Positions 26,381 to 35,050 of a stretch of DNA of 64,000 bases are shown piece by piece; position 1 is the first letter of the stretch; every line of letters starts with the position of its first letter. A program made the translations under genes and the position numbers. The stretch covers positions 124,001 through 188,000 of the forward strand of contig NZ_JABJRC010000009.1 of assembly GCF_013131805.1 (NCBI RefSeq), in the 5' to 3' direction. Origin of the DNA: Kribbella sandramycini (GTDB lineage: Bacteria > Actinomycetota > Actinomycetes > Propionibacteriales > Kribbellaceae). The notes beneath the pieces were generated by a model. The model did not search any database and was not told the DNA's origin. It saw only the letters and a list, made by a program, of their open reading frames with translations.

Positions 26381-26962
26381 ATGGATCGGGACAGCCTGGC
26401 GGTTTCTGAGGCGCTCGGGCGTGCGGTTGCGGTGAGCGGGCTGTCGCAGGCTGCGTTCGCGACCGCGCTCGGGACATCGGCTTCGCGGTTCTCGACCTAT
26501 CGATCCGGCAAGACCAAGCCCACCGCGCAGTTCTTCCTGCGAGCCGGCCGAATCGCGAGCGCGCTTCAGGCTGCTCGGGAGTACCGCATCCTGACGGCCC
26601 CGGCGACGGCCGCCGCCATCCGCGAAGCAACCGATGTCGAGTGGGCCTGGCGAGTGCTGCTCCAGGGCCGGGACCACCTGCGGTTGCTGCTCGCGCGCCA
26701 CGACGGCGCCGAAGCAGCCTGGGAGGCGGCCCCGGCCACCACCGGCCAAACCGCCTTCGACACCCTGCTCGCGACTCTCACCGCCCGCGAGTTCGCCGCC
26801 GCCGGCGAAGATCCCCCGACCTGGACCGAAGTCGAACCGCTCGCGGAACCGTGGATCCCCGACCACCCGTTCCTCAGCCGCGACGAGATCATCGCTCAGA
26901 CCCCGGACTACCTGGCCCGCCTCAACATCTTCGTCCCCGCACGAGACCTGGTGACCGCATGA
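26381..26962 (+). CDS. XRE-like HTH regulator, probable antitoxin-type partner
   Basis: The protein has 193 residues. The N-terminal Cro/C1-type HTH is visible in VAVSGLSQAAFATALG followed by TSASRFSTYRSGKTKPT. The remaining ~140 residues are helical and without a known signature. The start is ATG 26381 after GGAGG; GTG 26378 is in frame but too close. A 34-bp palindrome overlaps the translation start region. The gene overlaps a nucleotidyltransferase-like gene by four bases, the arrangement of HTH plus nucleotidyltransferase toxin-antitoxin-like pairs. The base composition of the palindrome differs from its surroundings. Confidence 0.8.
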   Translation: MDRDSLAVSEALGRAVAVSGLSQAAFATALGTSASRFSTYRSGKTKPTAQFFLRAGRIASALQAAREYRILTAPATAAAIREATDVEWAWRVLLQGRDHLRLLLARHDGAEAAWEAAPATTGQTAFDTLLATLTAREFAAAGEDPPTWTEVEPLAEPWIPDHPFLSRDEIIAQTPDYLARLNIFVPARDLVTA

Positions 26963-27583
26963 GCGAAACACCCCACGAGTTCAGAGCCGCCGAAATCGTC
27001 GACCTCCTCTCGGAGCTCGACAAGAGACTGAAGGCCCGCGGCGCCGCGATCGCCGTCACCGCACGCGACAACCCTCGGCGGACCGAGGACATCGACGCCA
27101 TCACCCGGGACGACGTCGTCCTCGAAGAAGCCCGCGCGATCGCAGCACAGCGCAAACTCCCCGAGGACTGGCTGAACACCCGAGCCGGCGCCTGGGTGCC
27201 ACCGCTGCCGCCGGACGCCTTGCAGCACGACGACGTTGCGGGCCTGCACATCACCTACGCCGCCGACGAGTTCCTCCTGGCCACCAAACTCGTGGCACAA
27301 CGCCGCAAGGACGCCGCAGACATCGTCGTACTCGCCGACCGCCATACACCTGCAAGCCCCCTCAGCCGCCGACCTCGAACAGCTCGTCCGTCGCTACTAC
27401 ACCGACGAAGGCGCGCTCGAGTTCATCCTCGACGGCAGCGACGTCGACCGTGAGCTCCAGCTACTCGCGCTCAGAGCCGAGCGCCTACTAGCGAACCGTC
27501 AACCGCAGCGGCAGCCCACTGCGGCTCCGACGAACTCGACCACTCGCCGCCAGCCGCGTTCAACTGCCCAAGAACGCGATTGA
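26959..27583 (+). pseudogene. DUF6036-type nucleotidyltransferase, frameshifted
   Basis: The first part, from ATG 26959, reads EFRAAEIVDLLSELDKRLKA, then AAIAVTARDNPRRTEDIDAI, WLNTRAGAW and a terminal HITYAADEFLLATKLVAQRR plus DAADIVVLADR, as in DUF6036-like nucleotidyltransferases with the DxD metal motif. Near 27335 the frame then changes by one base: the continuation QAPSAADLEQLVRRYYTDEG, ending LALRAERLLANRQ, is in the next frame and stops at 27583. The segment before AAIA that normally holds the first beta strand and GG/GS motif also looks shortened. The gene is therefore probably inactive, unless the shift is a sequencing error. Confidence 0.7.
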
Positions 27584-27776
27584 GTACTCGAATGGCATCG
27601 CCCCGAACATCGCTCGGGGACGGCCGCTCGCGGTGACTGCCCGTGCCGCCTTCGGTGGGAGCGGATCTGGGGCACTCACCAACTCGCCTACGGCCGGGTG
27701 CTCCGGGGTACGCGCACGCTCGGAGCGGTTGCGTCAGCAGCTGCTCCGCATTGTTGGTGAGTGGTGGCGGTTCGCC

Positions 27777-28958
27777 CTAGTCGAGGAGGGCGGTGGAGGT
27801 CAGGAGGGTGGTGGCTAGGGAGATTGATTCTTCGGAGGGGTCGAAGGTGGGGGTGTGGAGGTCGCCGGTGGTGTCGAGGGTGGGTGGGCGGACGCCTAGG
27901 CGGGCCATGGCGCCGGGGACGTGTTCGAGGTACCAGGCGAAGTCTTCGCCGCCGAGGGATTGGTCGGTGGGGCTGATGGCGCCGGCGCCGAGGGTTTGGG
28001 TGGCGGCGTTGCGGAGGGTTTCGATGGCGGCGGGGTCGTTCATGACCGGGGGGACGCCGTGGGTGACCTCGGTGTCGACCTGGATGCCGTAGGGGGCGAC
28101 CAGCTGGTTGGCCAGTTTGGGGATCAGGTCGGCGGCTTGGCGCCAGGCGTTGACGTCGAGGCAGCGGAGGGTGCCTTCGGCTTCGCCTCGCGACGGGATG
28201 GCGTTGGCGGCGGAGCCGGAGGTGATGCGGCCCCAGACGAGGGACATGCCGGCCCGGGGGTCGACGCGGCGGGAGAGGGCGGCGGGGAGTTCGGTGACGA
28301 GGGTGGCGAGGGCGTAGACCAGGTCGCCGGTGAGGTGCGGGCGGGAGGTGTGGCCGCCGGGGCCGCTGAGGCGGACGAGGATGCGGTCGGCGGCCGCGGT
28401 GAGGGCGCCGACGCGGAGGCCGACCTGGCCGACCTGGAGGCGCGGGTCGCAGTGGACGCCGTAGATCCGGCGGACGCCGTCGAGGCCACCGGCCGCGATG
28501 ACGCCGAGCGCGCCGCCGGGCATCACCTCCTCGGCCGGCTGGAAGATGAGCCGGACCCGGCGGTCCAGGACGCCGTCCCGCGCCATCCCGGCCAGGACGA
28601 GGCCGGCGCCGAGCAGGCCGGCGGTGTGGATGTCGTGGCCGCAGGCGTGCGCGACGCCGTCGATCGTGGAGCGCCAGGGCGCCTCGACGCCGTCCGGCAC
28701 CGGCAGGGCGTCGATATCGGCGCGGAGCGCGACGCAGGAGTCACCGGAGCCGATGTCGCAGATGAGCCCGGTGCCGGTCGGGAGGACGCGCGGCGACAGG
28801 CCGGCCTCCTTCAAGCGGCGCTCCAGGAGCTCGGTCGTGCGGACTTCGTGCCAGCCGAGCTCGGGGTGCGCGTGCAGGTCCCGGCGCAGCTCGACCGTGG
28901 TCTCGCGAACCTCCTCGACCCGGGCGAGGACGTCGGCGACCAGCAGCTGATGACTCAT
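27777..28958 (-). CDS. M20-family amidohydrolase (N-acyl-amino-acid hydrolase-like)
   Basis: The protein has 393 residues from ATG 28958. M20D signatures are HAHPELGWHE near the N-terminus, LRADIDALPV, HACGHDIHTAGLLGAG with metal ligands, and FQPAEEVMPGGALGVIAAG with the catalytic glutamates. Members hydrolyse N-acyl amino acids, hippurate or indole-3-acetyl conjugates; the substrate here is unknown. An earlier in-frame start (28991) would add an unlikely 11 residues. The 3' end of the coding strand is extremely C-rich. The ~190 bp between the broken nucleotidyltransferase and this gene's stop show nothing recognisable. Confidence 0.88.
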   Translation of the reverse strand: MSHQLLVADVLARVEEVRETTVELRRDLHAHPELGWHEVRTTELLERRLKEAGLSPRVLPTGTGLICDIGSGDSCVALRADIDALPVPDGVEAPWRSTIDGVAHACGHDIHTAGLLGAGLVLAGMARDGVLDRRVRLIFQPAEEVMPGGALGVIAAGGLDGVRRIYGVHCDPRLQVGQVGLRVGALTAAADRILVRLSGPGGHTSRPHLTGDLVYALATLVTELPAALSRRVDPRAGMSLVWGRITSGSAANAIPSRGEAEGTLRCLDVNAWRQAADLIPKLANQLVAPYGIQVDTEVTHGVPPVMNDPAAIETLRNAATQTLGAGAISPTDQSLGGEDFAWYLEHVPGAMARLGVRPPTLDTTGDLHTPTFDPSEESISLATTLLTSTALLD

Positions 28959-29083
28959 CCCGCGATTGTGGCACGGGCCTGAATCGTTCACTCACCGTCA
29001 TACCAGTGCCACCAGAGGGCTTGCGCACCGTGACTACTACCAGGCTGACGGTGATCGCGCCGCAGGAGTTGCGGAAATGTGAC

Positions 29084-29102
29084 GAAAGTGCCGATCACTT
29101 TC
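29084..29102. promoter_or_regulatory. Inverted repeat upstream of the nucleoside operon
   Basis: GAAAGTG (29084-29090) and CACTTTC (29096-29102) are exact reverse complements with a 5-base spacer. The dyad lies just upstream of the proposed promoter of the nucleoside uptake operon and could be an operator. The regulator gene is not in the window. Confidence 0.5.
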
Positions 29103-29124
29103 CGGTATCGAGGCCAACTTGGCG

Positions 29125-29153
29125 TTCAAAGAAGCACTGGCCGCACCTATAGT
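29125..29153 (+). promoter_or_regulatory. Probable promoter of the nucleoside uptake operon
   Basis: TTCAAA (29125-29130), a 17-base spacer and TATAGT (29148-29153) make a plausible vegetative promoter 65 bp before the GTG start. The -10 element is good; the -35 element is weak. Confidence 0.5.
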
Positions 29154-29217
29154 CTGCGGATGGCACGCAGGGGCAGGCGTGCGGGCAAACAGACTGGTAC
29201 GACGAAGGAGACGTCCG

Positions 29218-30297
29218 GTGAAGAAGTACGTGCGGGGAACCGCGATCGTGGGCGTCCTGACGCTCGCCGTCGCAGCTTGTGGCAGCAAGCCGACCGAAAG
29301 CGGCTCGACGGGAGGCTCTGACAACAAGGCCTTCAAGGCGTGCATGGTCTCCGACTCGGGCGGTTTCGACGACAAGTCGTTCAACCAGACGTCGTACAAG
29401 GGGCTGCAGGACGCGGTGAAAGCCAAGGGCCTGACCGAGGTCAAGGCGGAGTCGAAGTCGGACAACGACTACCCGACCAACATGACCGCGATGGTCAACG
29501 CCAAGTGCAACGTGATCATCTCGGTCGGCTTCAAACTCGAGGACGCCACCGACGACGCGGCCACCAAGAACCCGGACGTCAAGTTCGCGATCGTGGACTC
29601 CGCGCCGGCCAAGCCGATCGCGAACGTGAAGCCGCTCGGCTTCAACACCGCGCAGTCGAGCTTCCAGGCCGGTTACCTGGCCGCGGCGATGTCGAAGTCC
29701 GGCAAGGTCGGCACCTTCGGCGGCGTCAAGATCCCGCCGGTGACCATCTTCATGGACGGTTTCGCCGAGGGCGTGAAGTACTACAACAAGCAGAAGTCGA
29801 AGAATGTCGCCGTGCTGGGCTGGGACGACGTCAAACAAGAGGGTCTGTTCACCGGTGACTTCGAGGACAAGGCCAAGGGCCAGAACAACGCCCAGAACCT
29901 GATCACCCAGGGCGCCGACATCATCTTCCCGGTCGCCGGTCCGGCGGGTCTGGGCGGTCTGCAGGCGGCCAAGGCCAGCAACGGCAAGGTCAACGCGATC
30001 TGGGTCGACACCGACGGCTGCGAGTCCGCCGCGGAGTACTGCTCGGTGCTGCTGACGAGCGTCAAGAAGGGGATGGACGTCGCCGTCCAGGACGCGATCG
30101 TCTCCGTCGTCGACAACAAGTTCGACAACTCGCAGTTCATCGGCACGCTGGAGAACGGCGGCACCTCGCTGGCGCCGTTCCACGAGTTCGACTCGAAGAT
30201 CCCGGCCGAGCTGAAGACCGAGCTGGAGCAGCTCAAGACCGACATCGTCGGCGGCAAGATCACCATCGAGTCCAAGGCGCAGCCGAAGGCGTCCTGA
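29218..30297 (+). CDS. BMP-family nucleoside-binding lipoprotein of an ABC importer
   Basis: The protein has 359 residues from GTG 29218, preceded by AAGGAG with a 7-base spacer. A short lipoprotein signal ends in LAVAACGS. The mature part is a BMP (PnrA/BmpA) binding protein: ACMVSDSGGFDDKSFNQ, FKLEDATDDAATKNPDVKFA and IIFPVAGPAGLGGLQA. The neighbours (ATPase, two permeases, cytidine deaminase, thymidine phosphorylase) point to nucleoside uptake. A longer upstream open frame exists but lacks a signal sequence. A strong hairpin separates this gene from the ATPase gene. Confidence 0.93.
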   Translation: MKKYVRGTAIVGVLTLAVAACGSKPTESGSTGGSDNKAFKACMVSDSGGFDDKSFNQTSYKGLQDAVKAKGLTEVKAESKSDNDYPTNMTAMVNAKCNVIISVGFKLEDATDDAATKNPDVKFAIVDSAPAKPIANVKPLGFNTAQSSFQAGYLAAAMSKSGKVGTFGGVKIPPVTIFMDGFAEGVKYYNKQKSKNVAVLGWDDVKQEGLFTGDFEDKAKGQNNAQNLITQGADIIFPVAGPAGLGGLQAAKASNGKVNAIWVDTDGCESAAEYCSVLLTSVKKGMDVAVQDAIVSVVDNKFDNSQFIGTLENGGTSLAPFHEFDSKIPAELKTELEQLKTDIVGGKITIESKAQPKAS

Positions 30298-30315
30298 ACC
30301 ATCGCGTAGTACGGT

Positions 30316-30360
30316 GCGAGCCAGGAAGGCAGACCGACAGGTCGCGCCTTCCTGGCTCGC
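30316..30360 (+). terminator. Long intercistronic hairpin after the binding-protein gene
   Basis: Perfect 15-bp arms GCGAGCCAGGAAGGC (30316-30330) and GCCTTCCTGGCTCGC (30346-30360). The 15-base loop itself contains GACC-GACA-GGTC. The hairpin lies between the lipoprotein stop and the ATPase gene. Such structures usually cause partial termination or stabilise the upstream mRNA, giving more binding protein than ATPase. Confidence 0.8.
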
Positions 30361-30387
30361 GCTACGAGAGGTCCGAGAGGGAAGCGC

Positions 30388-31938
30388 ATGCATCTCGAGC
30401 TGTCCGGCCTGACGAAGAGCTTCGGCTCCCTGGTCGCCAACGATCACATCGACCTGGTCATCGAGCCGGGCGAGATCCACTGCCTGCTGGGTGAGAACGG
30501 CGCCGGCAAGAGCACGCTGATGAACATGTTGTACGGGCTGCTGCAGCCCGACTCCGGCGAGATCGTCATCGACGGCCGGAAGGTGACCATCACCTCGCCG
30601 AGTGACGCGATCAAACACGGCATCGGCATGGTCCACCAGCACTTCATGCTGGTCCCGGTGTTCACCGTCGCGGAGAACATCATGCTCGGCCGGGAGAACA
30701 CCCACCCCGGCGGCGTGCTGGACCGCAAGAAGGCGAACGCGCTCGTCAGCGAGCTGTCCGAGCGGTACGGCTTCGAGGTCGACCCCGAGGCGCTGGTCGA
30801 GGACATCCCGGTCGGCGTCCAGCAGCGGGTCGAGATCATCAAGGCGCTGACGAACGACGCCAGCGTGCTGATCCTGGACGAGCCGACGGCGGTGCTCACA
30901 CCGGCCGAGATCGACGAGCTGATCGCGGTGATGCGCCAGCTCAAGGAGAACGGCACCTCGATCGTCTTCATCACCCACAAACTCAAAGAGGTCAAGGCGA
31001 TCGCGGACAAGATCACCGTGATCCGCCGCGGCAAGGTGGTCGGCCAGGCCGAGCCCTCGGCGACCGAGGAGCAGCTGGCCGAGCTGATGGTCGGCCGCGC
31101 GGTCGACCTCGTCGTCGACAAGGAGCCGGCCCAGCCGCAGGACGCCGTCCTGCAGGTGACCGGGCTGACCGTGATCGACGAGCGTGGGTTCACCGCCGTC
31201 GACAACGTCGACCTGGAGGTCCGGGCCGGTGAGATCCTCGCCGTGGCCGGTGTCCAGGGCAACGGTCAGACCGAGCTGGCCGAGGCGCTCCTCGGTCTGA
31301 CGCCGATCGCCGCCGGCAGCATCAAGCTGAGCGGCGCGGAGCTGACCGGCAAATCCACCCGGCACCGCCTGGACGCCGGGATCGGCTACGTCCCCGAGGA
31401 TCGCGGGCACGACGGTTTCGTCGGTTCGTTCACGGTCGCGGAGAACCTCGTCCTCGACCTGTTCCGCAAGGCGCCGTTCGGCAACGGCCTGGCGCTGAAC
31501 ACCGACGAGATCGACAAGAACGCGCACGCCCGGGTCGAGGAGTTCGACATCCGCACCCAGGGCATCGACCTGACCGTCTCGTCGCTGTCCGGCGGTAACC
31601 AGCAGAAGGTCGTGCTGGCCCGTGAGCTGTCCCGGCCGCTGAAGCTGCTGGTCGCCTCGCAGCCGACCCGCGGCGTCGACGTCGGCTCGATCGAATTCCT
31701 GCACGGCCGGATCGTCCGCGAGCGCGACCAGGGCACCGCCGTCCTGATCGTGTCCACCGAGCTGGACGAGATCGCCGCGCTGGCCGACCGGGTCGCGGTG
31801 ATGTACCGCGGCAAGGTGGTCGGCGTCGTCCCGGCCGACACCCCGCGCGACGAGCTCGGCCTGATGATGGCCGGCGCCTCCAAGACCGAGGCGCACGATG
31901 TCGCGATCGAGAACCCGACCACGTTGGGAACCATCTAG
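30388..31938 (+). CDS. Nucleoside ABC importer ATP-binding protein (two fused ATPase domains)
   Basis: This 516-residue protein has two ABC ATPase domains in one chain, as in YufO/NupA. The first has Walker A GENGAGKSTL, the signature-region PVGVQQRVEIIKAL and Walker B LILDEPT. The second has a degenerate Walker A, GVQGNGQTEL, signature LSGGNQQKVVLAREL and a Walker B-like LLVASQPTRGVD. One degenerate site is normal for this family. It drives uptake through the two permeases downstream. The stop abuts the next start directly. Confidence 0.94.
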   Translation: MHLELSGLTKSFGSLVANDHIDLVIEPGEIHCLLGENGAGKSTLMNMLYGLLQPDSGEIVIDGRKVTITSPSDAIKHGIGMVHQHFMLVPVFTVAENIMLGRENTHPGGVLDRKKANALVSELSERYGFEVDPEALVEDIPVGVQQRVEIIKALTNDASVLILDEPTAVLTPAEIDELIAVMRQLKENGTSIVFITHKLKEVKAIADKITVIRRGKVVGQAEPSATEEQLAELMVGRAVDLVVDKEPAQPQDAVLQVTGLTVIDERGFTAVDNVDLEVRAGEILAVAGVQGNGQTELAEALLGLTPIAAGSIKLSGAELTGKSTRHRLDAGIGYVPEDRGHDGFVGSFTVAENLVLDLFRKAPFGNGLALNTDEIDKNAHARVEEFDIRTQGIDLTVSSLSGGNQQKVVLARELSRPLKLLVASQPTRGVDVGSIEFLHGRIVRERDQGTAVLIVSTELDEIAALADRVAVMYRGKVVGVVPADTPRDELGLMMAGASKTEAHDVAIENPTTLGTI

Positions 31939-33123
31939 ATGAGCACAGCAACTGCCACCCCGCCGGTCGCGAAACCGGAGCGGTCCGGGCTGCCGTCGTG
32001 GGCGATCCAGGGCCTCGTCTCGGTCAGCGCGATCGTGCTCGCGCTGCTGGTCGGCGCGATCCTGATCATCGTCGGCGACGACGAGGTGAACGCCGCGGTC
32101 AAGTACTTCGGCGCCGCGCCGATGGACACCATCTCGGCCGCGTTCTCCGCGGTCGGCGAGGCCTACCAGGCGCTGGCGGTCGGCGCGATCGGCGGCATCA
32201 CCCCGATCAGCGAGTCGCTGACCCAGGCGACGCCGCTGATCTGCGGCGGGCTGGCCGTCTCGCTGGCCTTCCGCACCGGTCTGTTCAACATCGGCGCCCA
32301 GGGCCAGCTGATCATGGGCGCGATCCTCGCCGGGTACGTCGGCTTCGCGTGGCACCTGCCGCCGGTTCTGCACCTGATCGTCGCGATCGTGGCCGGCCTG
32401 ATCGGCGGCGCGATCTGGGGCGGCATGGTCGGTCTGCTCAAGGCCCGTACCGGCGCCCACGAGGTGATCGTCACGATCATGCTCAACTACGTCGCGATCT
32501 ACCTGCTGCAGTGGCTGCTGACGACGTCCACCTTCCAGCGCCCCGGCCGCGCCGACCCGATCTCGCCGATCGTCGACGCGAACGCGCAGTACCCGCAGTT
32601 CGGGGACACCCGGCTGCACGTCGGCTTCCTGCTCGCGCTGGTCGCCGCGGTCTTCGTCTGGTGGCTGCTGAACAAGTCGACGATCGGCTTCGAGTTGCGG
32701 GCCGTCGGCGCGAACGCCGACGCCTCCAAGACGGCCGGTATGTCGGTCGGCCGCGCGTACGTCGTCGCCATGGTCGTCGCCGGCGCGCTGGCCGGCCTGG
32801 CCGGTACCCAGCAGGTGCTCGGCACCGACCTGCCGCTGACGGACGGCGTCGCCGCGTCGGTCGGGTTCGACGCGATCACGGTCGCGCTGCTCGGCCGCGG
32901 GACGCCGCTCGGCACCGTGCTGGCCGGTCTGCTCTTCGGCGCGCTGAACGCGGGCGGCCTGCAAATGCAGCTGATCACCCAGACGCCGCTGACCCTGACG
33001 ACGGTGCTGCAGGCAACGATCGTGTTGTTCGTCGCCGCGCCCGCGCTGGTCCGCTCGATCTTCCGGTTCCTGCCGAAGGATCGCGGCGCCGGCGCCATCC
33101 TCGCGAAAGGCTGGAACGGATGA
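31939..33123 (+). CDS. Nucleoside ABC importer permease (NupB/YufP-like)
   Basis: This 394-residue protein has about nine hydrophobic helices. It contains the family segments LAVSLAFRTGLFNIGAQGQL, TIMLNYVAIYLLQWLL and the coupling-helix region LRAVGANADASKTAGMSV. It forms half of the membrane channel. The ATG directly follows the ATPase stop, and its own stop overlaps the second permease by four bases (ATGA), so expression is coupled. Confidence 0.93.
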   Translation: MSTATATPPVAKPERSGLPSWAIQGLVSVSAIVLALLVGAILIIVGDDEVNAAVKYFGAAPMDTISAAFSAVGEAYQALAVGAIGGITPISESLTQATPLICGGLAVSLAFRTGLFNIGAQGQLIMGAILAGYVGFAWHLPPVLHLIVAIVAGLIGGAIWGGMVGLLKARTGAHEVIVTIMLNYVAIYLLQWLLTTSTFQRPGRADPISPIVDANAQYPQFGDTRLHVGFLLALVAAVFVWWLLNKSTIGFELRAVGANADASKTAGMSVGRAYVVAMVVAGALAGLAGTQQVLGTDLPLTDGVAASVGFDAITVALLGRGTPLGTVLAGLLFGALNAGGLQMQLITQTPLTLTTVLQATIVLFVAAPALVRSIFRFLPKDRGAGAILAKGWNG

Positions 33124-34406
33124 GCGACGTGACGGTTCAGGACACGGTCCCGGCCGCCGCTCCGGCGGCGATCGAGGCCCCGGCCGACCGGGTCCGCCGG
33201 TTGCGCGTCGGCGGGCTGATGCTCGTCTTCGCGCTGATCGGCCTCGGGCTGGCGATCTTCACCAAGGGCGGCGAGGCGACCTTCCAGCTCGTCTCCGGCG
33301 ACCTGCAGAACAACCTGCTCGGCCTGCCCGCGCAGCCGGTCGCGCTGCTGCTCGGCGCGCTCGGTGTGCTGGCCGCGGTTGCCTACGTGCTGCGCCGGGT
33401 GCCGCAGAAGTACTCCGGCTGGCTGGCGATCGTGCTCGGCGTCTGCTTCATCGGCGCGTTCCTGTGCTGGGCCGCGGCCGGCAAGACCTTCCCGCTGGCC
33501 AACCAGTTCCAGGGCACGCTGAACTTCGCCACCCCGCTGATCCTCGGCGCGCTGGCCGGCGTCCTGTGCGAGCGGGCCGGTGTCATCAACATCGCGATCG
33601 AGGGCCAGTTCCTGGTCGGCGCGTTCACCGCGGCGGTGGTCGCGAGTACGACGGGCAGCGCGGTCGCGGCCCTGATCGCGGCCGCGGTCTCCGGCGTCCT
33701 GATGGCGCTGCTGCTCGCGGTGTTCTCGATCAAGTACCTGGTCAACCAGGTCGTCCTCGGCGTCGTGCTGGTCGTGTTCGCGACCGGTATCACCGGGTTC
33801 CTGTTCGATCAGTTCCTGCAGGAGGACGCGGCCAAGCTGAACACCCCGGACGTGCTGTCCGCGGTGAAGATCCCCGGGCTCGGCGACATCCCGTTCATCG
33901 GGCCGATCCTGTTCAACCAGACCGCGCTCGTCTACCTGACCTACATTGCGGTCGCCGTCGTCACGTTCGTGCTCTTCCAGACCCGCTGGGGCCTGCGGGT
34001 CCGCGCGGTCGGCGAGCACCCGAAGGCGGCCGACACGGTCGGCATCCGGGTCAAGCGCGTCCGGTACTCCGCCGTCCTCTGGGCGGGGGTGCTGGCCGGT
34101 CTCGGCGGCGCGTTCTTCACCGTCGGGTACGCCGGCTCCTTCACCAAGGAGATGACCGCCGGTAACGGCTTCATCGCGCTGGCCGCCCTGATCATGGGCC
34201 GCTGGCACCCGATCGGCGCGATGGTCGCGGCGCTGTTCTTCGGTTTCGCCACCCAGCTCCAGTCCCAGCTCCAGATCATCCAGACGCCGATCCCCGGTGA
34301 GCTGCTGCTGATGGCCCCTTACCTGGCCACCATCATCGCCGTCGCCGGTCTGGTCGGCCGGGTCCGCGCTCCCAAGGCAGATGGCGAACCGTATGTGACC
34401 GAATAA
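33120..34406 (+). CDS. Nucleoside ABC importer permease (NupC/YufQ-like)
   Basis: This 428-residue protein has roughly ten hydrophobic helices. Family sequence appears in NFATPLILGALAGVLCERAG followed by VINIAIEGQFLVGAF, and in the coupling region LRVRAVGEHPKAADTVGI. It is the second half of the channel. ATG 33120 overlaps the first permease stop. The N-terminal ~30 residues are a poorly conserved Ala/Pro-rich tail. A longer upstream open frame is arginine-rich shadow sequence. Confidence 0.93.
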   Translation: MSDVTVQDTVPAAAPAAIEAPADRVRRLRVGGLMLVFALIGLGLAIFTKGGEATFQLVSGDLQNNLLGLPAQPVALLLGALGVLAAVAYVLRRVPQKYSGWLAIVLGVCFIGAFLCWAAAGKTFPLANQFQGTLNFATPLILGALAGVLCERAGVINIAIEGQFLVGAFTAAVVASTTGSAVAALIAAAVSGVLMALLLAVFSIKYLVNQVVLGVVLVVFATGITGFLFDQFLQEDAAKLNTPDVLSAVKIPGLGDIPFIGPILFNQTALVYLTYIAVAVVTFVLFQTRWGLRVRAVGEHPKAADTVGIRVKRVRYSAVLWAGVLAGLGGAFFTVGYAGSFTKEMTAGNGFIALAALIMGRWHPIGAMVAALFFGFATQLQSQLQIIQTPIPGELLLMAPYLATIIAVAGLVGRVRAPKADGEPYVTE

Positions 34407-34448
34407 CCCACCCATCCGACCTCCCACCCACCCAACCGCACGACCTCG

Positions 34449-34468
34449 GGCCGGCGACTCCGCCGGCC
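34449..34468 (+). terminator. GC hairpin after the permease gene
   Basis: GGCCGGCG-ACTC-CGCCGGCC: an 8-bp perfect stem with a 4-base loop, 43 bp after the permease stop. The 248-bp gap around it is C-rich on the + strand before ~34500 and G-rich after it, and holds two copies of GGGCCCAGCAAA (34578 and 34599). It may be a partial terminator before the salvage genes. Confidence 0.55.
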
Positions 34469-34654
34469 ACCCACCCCACCTCAGGGCTGGCTCCGCACTC
34501 CACCCTTTGGTGGGCCGGCCCACGGCGTGGTGGGTGGGCCAACCGCGTGCGGCTGGTACACCCACGGTCGTGTGGGCGGGCCCAGCAAATGGCTGGGTGG
34601 GCCCAGCAAAGGCGGGTGGGGGTGGGTGAGGGTGGGGTGGTGAGGGATGCTGGG

Positions 34655-35050
34655 GTGGTGGATGTGGATTGGGTCGGGTTGCGAGCCGTTGCGGTCGAGG
34701 CGATGCGCCGCGCCTACGCGCCGTACTCCGGGTACGCCGTGGGCGCGGCCGGAGTTACGGACGACGGCCGGGTCGTTGCCGGGTGCAACGTGGAGAACGC
34801 GTCGTACGGATTGACGTTGTGCGCCGAGTGCGGCCTGGTGTCGGAGTTGCACCGAACCGGCGGCGGCCGGTTGGTCGCGTTCACCTGTGTGGACCACAAC
34901 GAGGAGTTGCTGACGCCGTGCGGACGGTGCCGGCAGTTGTTGCAGGAGCACGGCGGGCCGGAGTTGCGGATCGAGACCGCGACCGGGAGCCGGCCGCTGC
35001 GGGAGTTGTTGCCGGATGCGTTCGGCCCTGAGTTCCTGGAGGAGAAGTGA
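34655..35050 (+). CDS. cdd: Cytidine deaminase
   Basis: This 131-residue protein is normal length for the small tetrameric class. It has the substrate motif YAPYSGYAVGAA, the zinc site CNVENASYGLTLCAECGLV with the CAE catalytic cysteine-glutamate, and the second zinc pair PCGRC. It deaminates cytidine or deoxycytidine to uridine or deoxyuridine after import by the transporter upstream. I chose GTG 34655 because GAGGG precedes it by 8 bases. Several in-frame GTGs and a start at 34547 are possible but would add low-complexity sequence. The stop overlaps the deoA start. Confidence 0.9.
   Translation: MVDVDWVGLRAVAVEAMRRAYAPYSGYAVGAAGVTDDGRVVAGCNVENASYGLTLCAECGLVSELHRTGGGRLVAFTCVDHNEELLTPCGRCRQLLQEHGGPELRIETATGSRPLRELLPDAFGPEFLEEK

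Noticed and set aside
27584-27776. A possible short gene in the gap before the M20 gene
   Set aside because: The frame at 27633-27818 has no good ribosome-binding site, overlaps the M20 3' end and ends in a Gly run without recognisable sequence.
29095-32964. A 1289-codon open frame on the minus strand opposite the nucleoside operon
   Set aside because: It is antisense to three well-recognised genes, is rich in Arg, Asp, Gly and Val with no family signature, and is a usual by-product of high GC in the third codon position.
34407-34654. Possible CRISPR-like or repeat array between the permease and cdd
   Set aside because: Only two copies of a 12-bp sequence 21 bp apart, in simple-sequence C-rich/G-rich DNA, with no spacers of regular size.
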